Shown in pieces: positions 62,950 to 64,000 of a DNA stretch of 64,000 bases (position 1 is its first letter; each line of letters opens with the position of its first letter). Below the pieces are notes generated by a model. The model was not told the DNA's origin, made no database searches, and was given only the letters and a program-made list of their open reading frames with translations. Origin of the DNA: Marinifilum sp. D714. Its GTDB lineage: Bacteria > Bacteroidota > Bacteroidia > Bacteroidales > Marinifilaceae. The position numbers and the translations under genes are program-made. The stretch is taken from positions 1 to 64,000 of the forward strand of contig NZ_JALPNU010000004.1 in the NCBI RefSeq assembly GCF_030851345.1. The letters run 5' to 3'.

Positions 62950-64000
62950 GTCTCTTGCTTTGTTTTAAAGGAAATTCATAAACTACTCTGAATCCAACAT
63001 CGGTACAATCTGAATACCACCAAATGCTTTTTGGAATTTGTGGATCTGTGATCATCCAGGCCTCATGCTGTGTATGATCGACTTTATGGTATAGCAGATC
63101 TTCAATTTTACTATTAAAGGATCCCCCCATAACAACATGTTCTGTTGTGCCATTGATATGGATCTCATCAGAGCAAAATTCCTTAACGTTGCCTAGCATG
63201 TTGATTAGCCCAAAAGGATTGGGTTTTACCTGATTTGGGGGAGCTGTTCTTTCATTGCCGTTCTCCGACCAGATCACATATTCATTGATTTTTTCATCGG
63301 GAGATCGGAATAGGTTCATAGGGAACTTTCTGTTTTTATAATCTTTTACTTTGCCTCCGAAGAAAAAATCTTCCGTGCTGTTGGCTTTACAGGCATGAAT
63401 CCATTCTTCTTTTGTAGGCAAGCGATAAGCTTTGCCGGTTTTTTGCGAAAGCCATTTGCAATAAGTGTGAGCAGCATGCCATGTCATGGTAATGGCAGGT
63501 CTGGTACCCATTCCCCAACCTTGCGATGGATCGCCAAAAGGTGGAGTTGCTCCGCTAATGGCATCAACATCTTCTTTATTTTCAATAATTCTACCTTCCG
63601 ATTCTGTTTCCTCAAGGAATGTTTTGTACTCATTCCACGATACTTCAATTTTGCCCATAAAGAATGGAGCAATCGTGTCTGGTTTTGGAATGGCAACCAT
63701 TTCAAATGATACATCTGAACCAGGAATTTGTTCGGTAAAATCCTCAAAGTTTGAAATGTTTGTGGCCTTTTTATATACTTCAGTTATTTTATCTTTTTGC
63801 AGGAATGCTATGTTGGGCTTGTGCATTTTCTTGCCTCCATGTCCTACATCTAAATGACAGTTGATACAATCCAGTTTATCTTTATTGTTTTTGTAATATA
63901 GATGCGCCTTGTCACCCTCTTTTGAAAGATGAAGAGGAAACAAATTCTCATGACAGTTGATACACGATTCATTGTATGTGTAATTCTTGGCATGTTTTAA
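62942..64000 (-). CDS. Multiheme cytochrome c fused to a SUMF1-like domain (5' partial)
   Basis: The frame is open to base 64000, so the gene starts outside the window; the TTG at 63943 is internal. Two CxxCH heme sites are visible (SCINCHENLF and DCINCHLDVGH), in a NapC/NrfH-like context, so more hemes probably lie upstream. After about residue 60 of the visible part comes a SUMF1/formylglycine-generating enzyme-like domain (FFMGKIEVSWNEYKTFLEET, GMGTRPAITMTWHAAHTYCK, YRLPTKEEWIHACK, GLINMLGNVKEFCSD, VMGGSF). The cysteine pair of true FGE near the GGSF block is missing, so a sulfatase-maturation role is unlikely. Fused function unknown. Confidence 0.85.
   Translation of the reverse strand, partial: LKHAKNYTYNESCINCHENLFPLHLSKEGDKAHLYYKNNKDKLDCINCHLDVGHGGKKMHKPNIAFLQKDKITEVYKKATNISNFEDFTEQIPGSDVSFEMVAIPKPDTIAPFFMGKIEVSWNEYKTFLEETESEGRIIENKEDVDAISGATPPFGDPSQGWGMGTRPAITMTWHAAHTYCKWLSQKTGKAYRLPTKEEWIHACKANSTEDFFFGGKVKDYKNRKFPMNLFRSPDEKINEYVIWSENGNERTAPPNQVKPNPFGLINMLGNVKEFCSDEIHINGTTEHVVMGGSFNSKIEDLLYHKVDHTQHEAWMITDPQIPKSIWWYSDCTDVGFRVVYEFPLKQSKRHE

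Overview
The window looks like chromosomal DNA of a low-GC marine Bacteroidota, most likely Bacteroidales/Marinilabiliales. The evidence is a type IX secretion (T9SS) cargo gene next to a PorP/SprF gene, TAnnTTTG-type -7 elements, few Shine-Dalgarno sequences, Bacteroidota-typical families (DUF3127, the NagB/PIG-L fusion, MnmD) and many short intergenic hairpins. The family or genus is inference. I saw no rRNA, tRNA, CRISPR, prophage or intact IS element.

Layout. 1-5.6 kb: the 3' end of a giant Ig-repeat T9SS cargo gene and its PorP/SprF partner. 5.6-10 kb: an unknown protein, YaaA and a secreted S9 peptidase, all on the minus strand. 10.05-10.8 kb: a decayed stretch with a good promoter, two broken small reading frames and a 268-bp foldback element. 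10.8-16.6 kb: a MATE transporter, a hybrid-free PAS histidine kinase broken by a nonsense codon and a frameshift, and an RlmD-type methyltransferase. 16.8-25 kb: a GHL10-like lipoprotein, a STAS-like protein, an AAA ATPase, an ABC-F protein, a DUF418 protein, RlmB and a membrane-anchored reductive-dehalogenase-like iron-sulfur protein. 25-30 kb: a KAS III enzyme, a three-gene membrane operon (MscS, PQ-loop, chalcone-isomerase-like) and an M64 peptidase. 30.3-32.3 kb: an ECF sigma operon divergent from a small membrane gene. 32-38 kb: DUF3127, three peptidyl-prolyl isomerases, MnmD, a second MATE transporter and DinB. 38.5-50 kb: a split 5'-nucleotidase, a CDF transporter, a DMT transporter, a LexA-like regulator, an aldehyde dehydrogenase, a LacI regulator, RlmN, a ferredoxin reductase-like protein and a DUF4097 protein. 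50.7-60.8 kb: an amino-sugar locus. 61-64 kb: a small HTH protein, a Tat-exported Gfo/Idh/MocA protein and a multiheme cytochrome/SUMF1 fusion that runs off the window.

Two things stand out. First, the motif TGTAAC-N17-CGTC occurs three times in intergenic DNA: as a divergent pair between the ECF sigma gene and the DUF6249-like membrane gene, and again upstream of the DUF4097 gene 18 kb away. This suggests a small ECF regulon readable from the sequence. Second, the amino-sugar locus (ROK regulator, nucleotidyltransferase, MFS transporter, NahK-like kinase, NagB/PIG-L fusion, ROK kinase, GH20) carries two possible fates for GlcNAc: C1 phosphorylation and UDP-sugar salvage, or 6-phosphorylation and catabolism. 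No NagA is present; the PIG-L half of the fusion is the obvious candidate deacetylase, and the NagB half has lost an active-site glutamate.

Several starts were moved from the longest open frame to a more likely codon (RlmD, KAS III, DinB, both 5'-nucleotidase halves, the LexA-like regulator, the nucleotidyltransferase, the ROK kinase).
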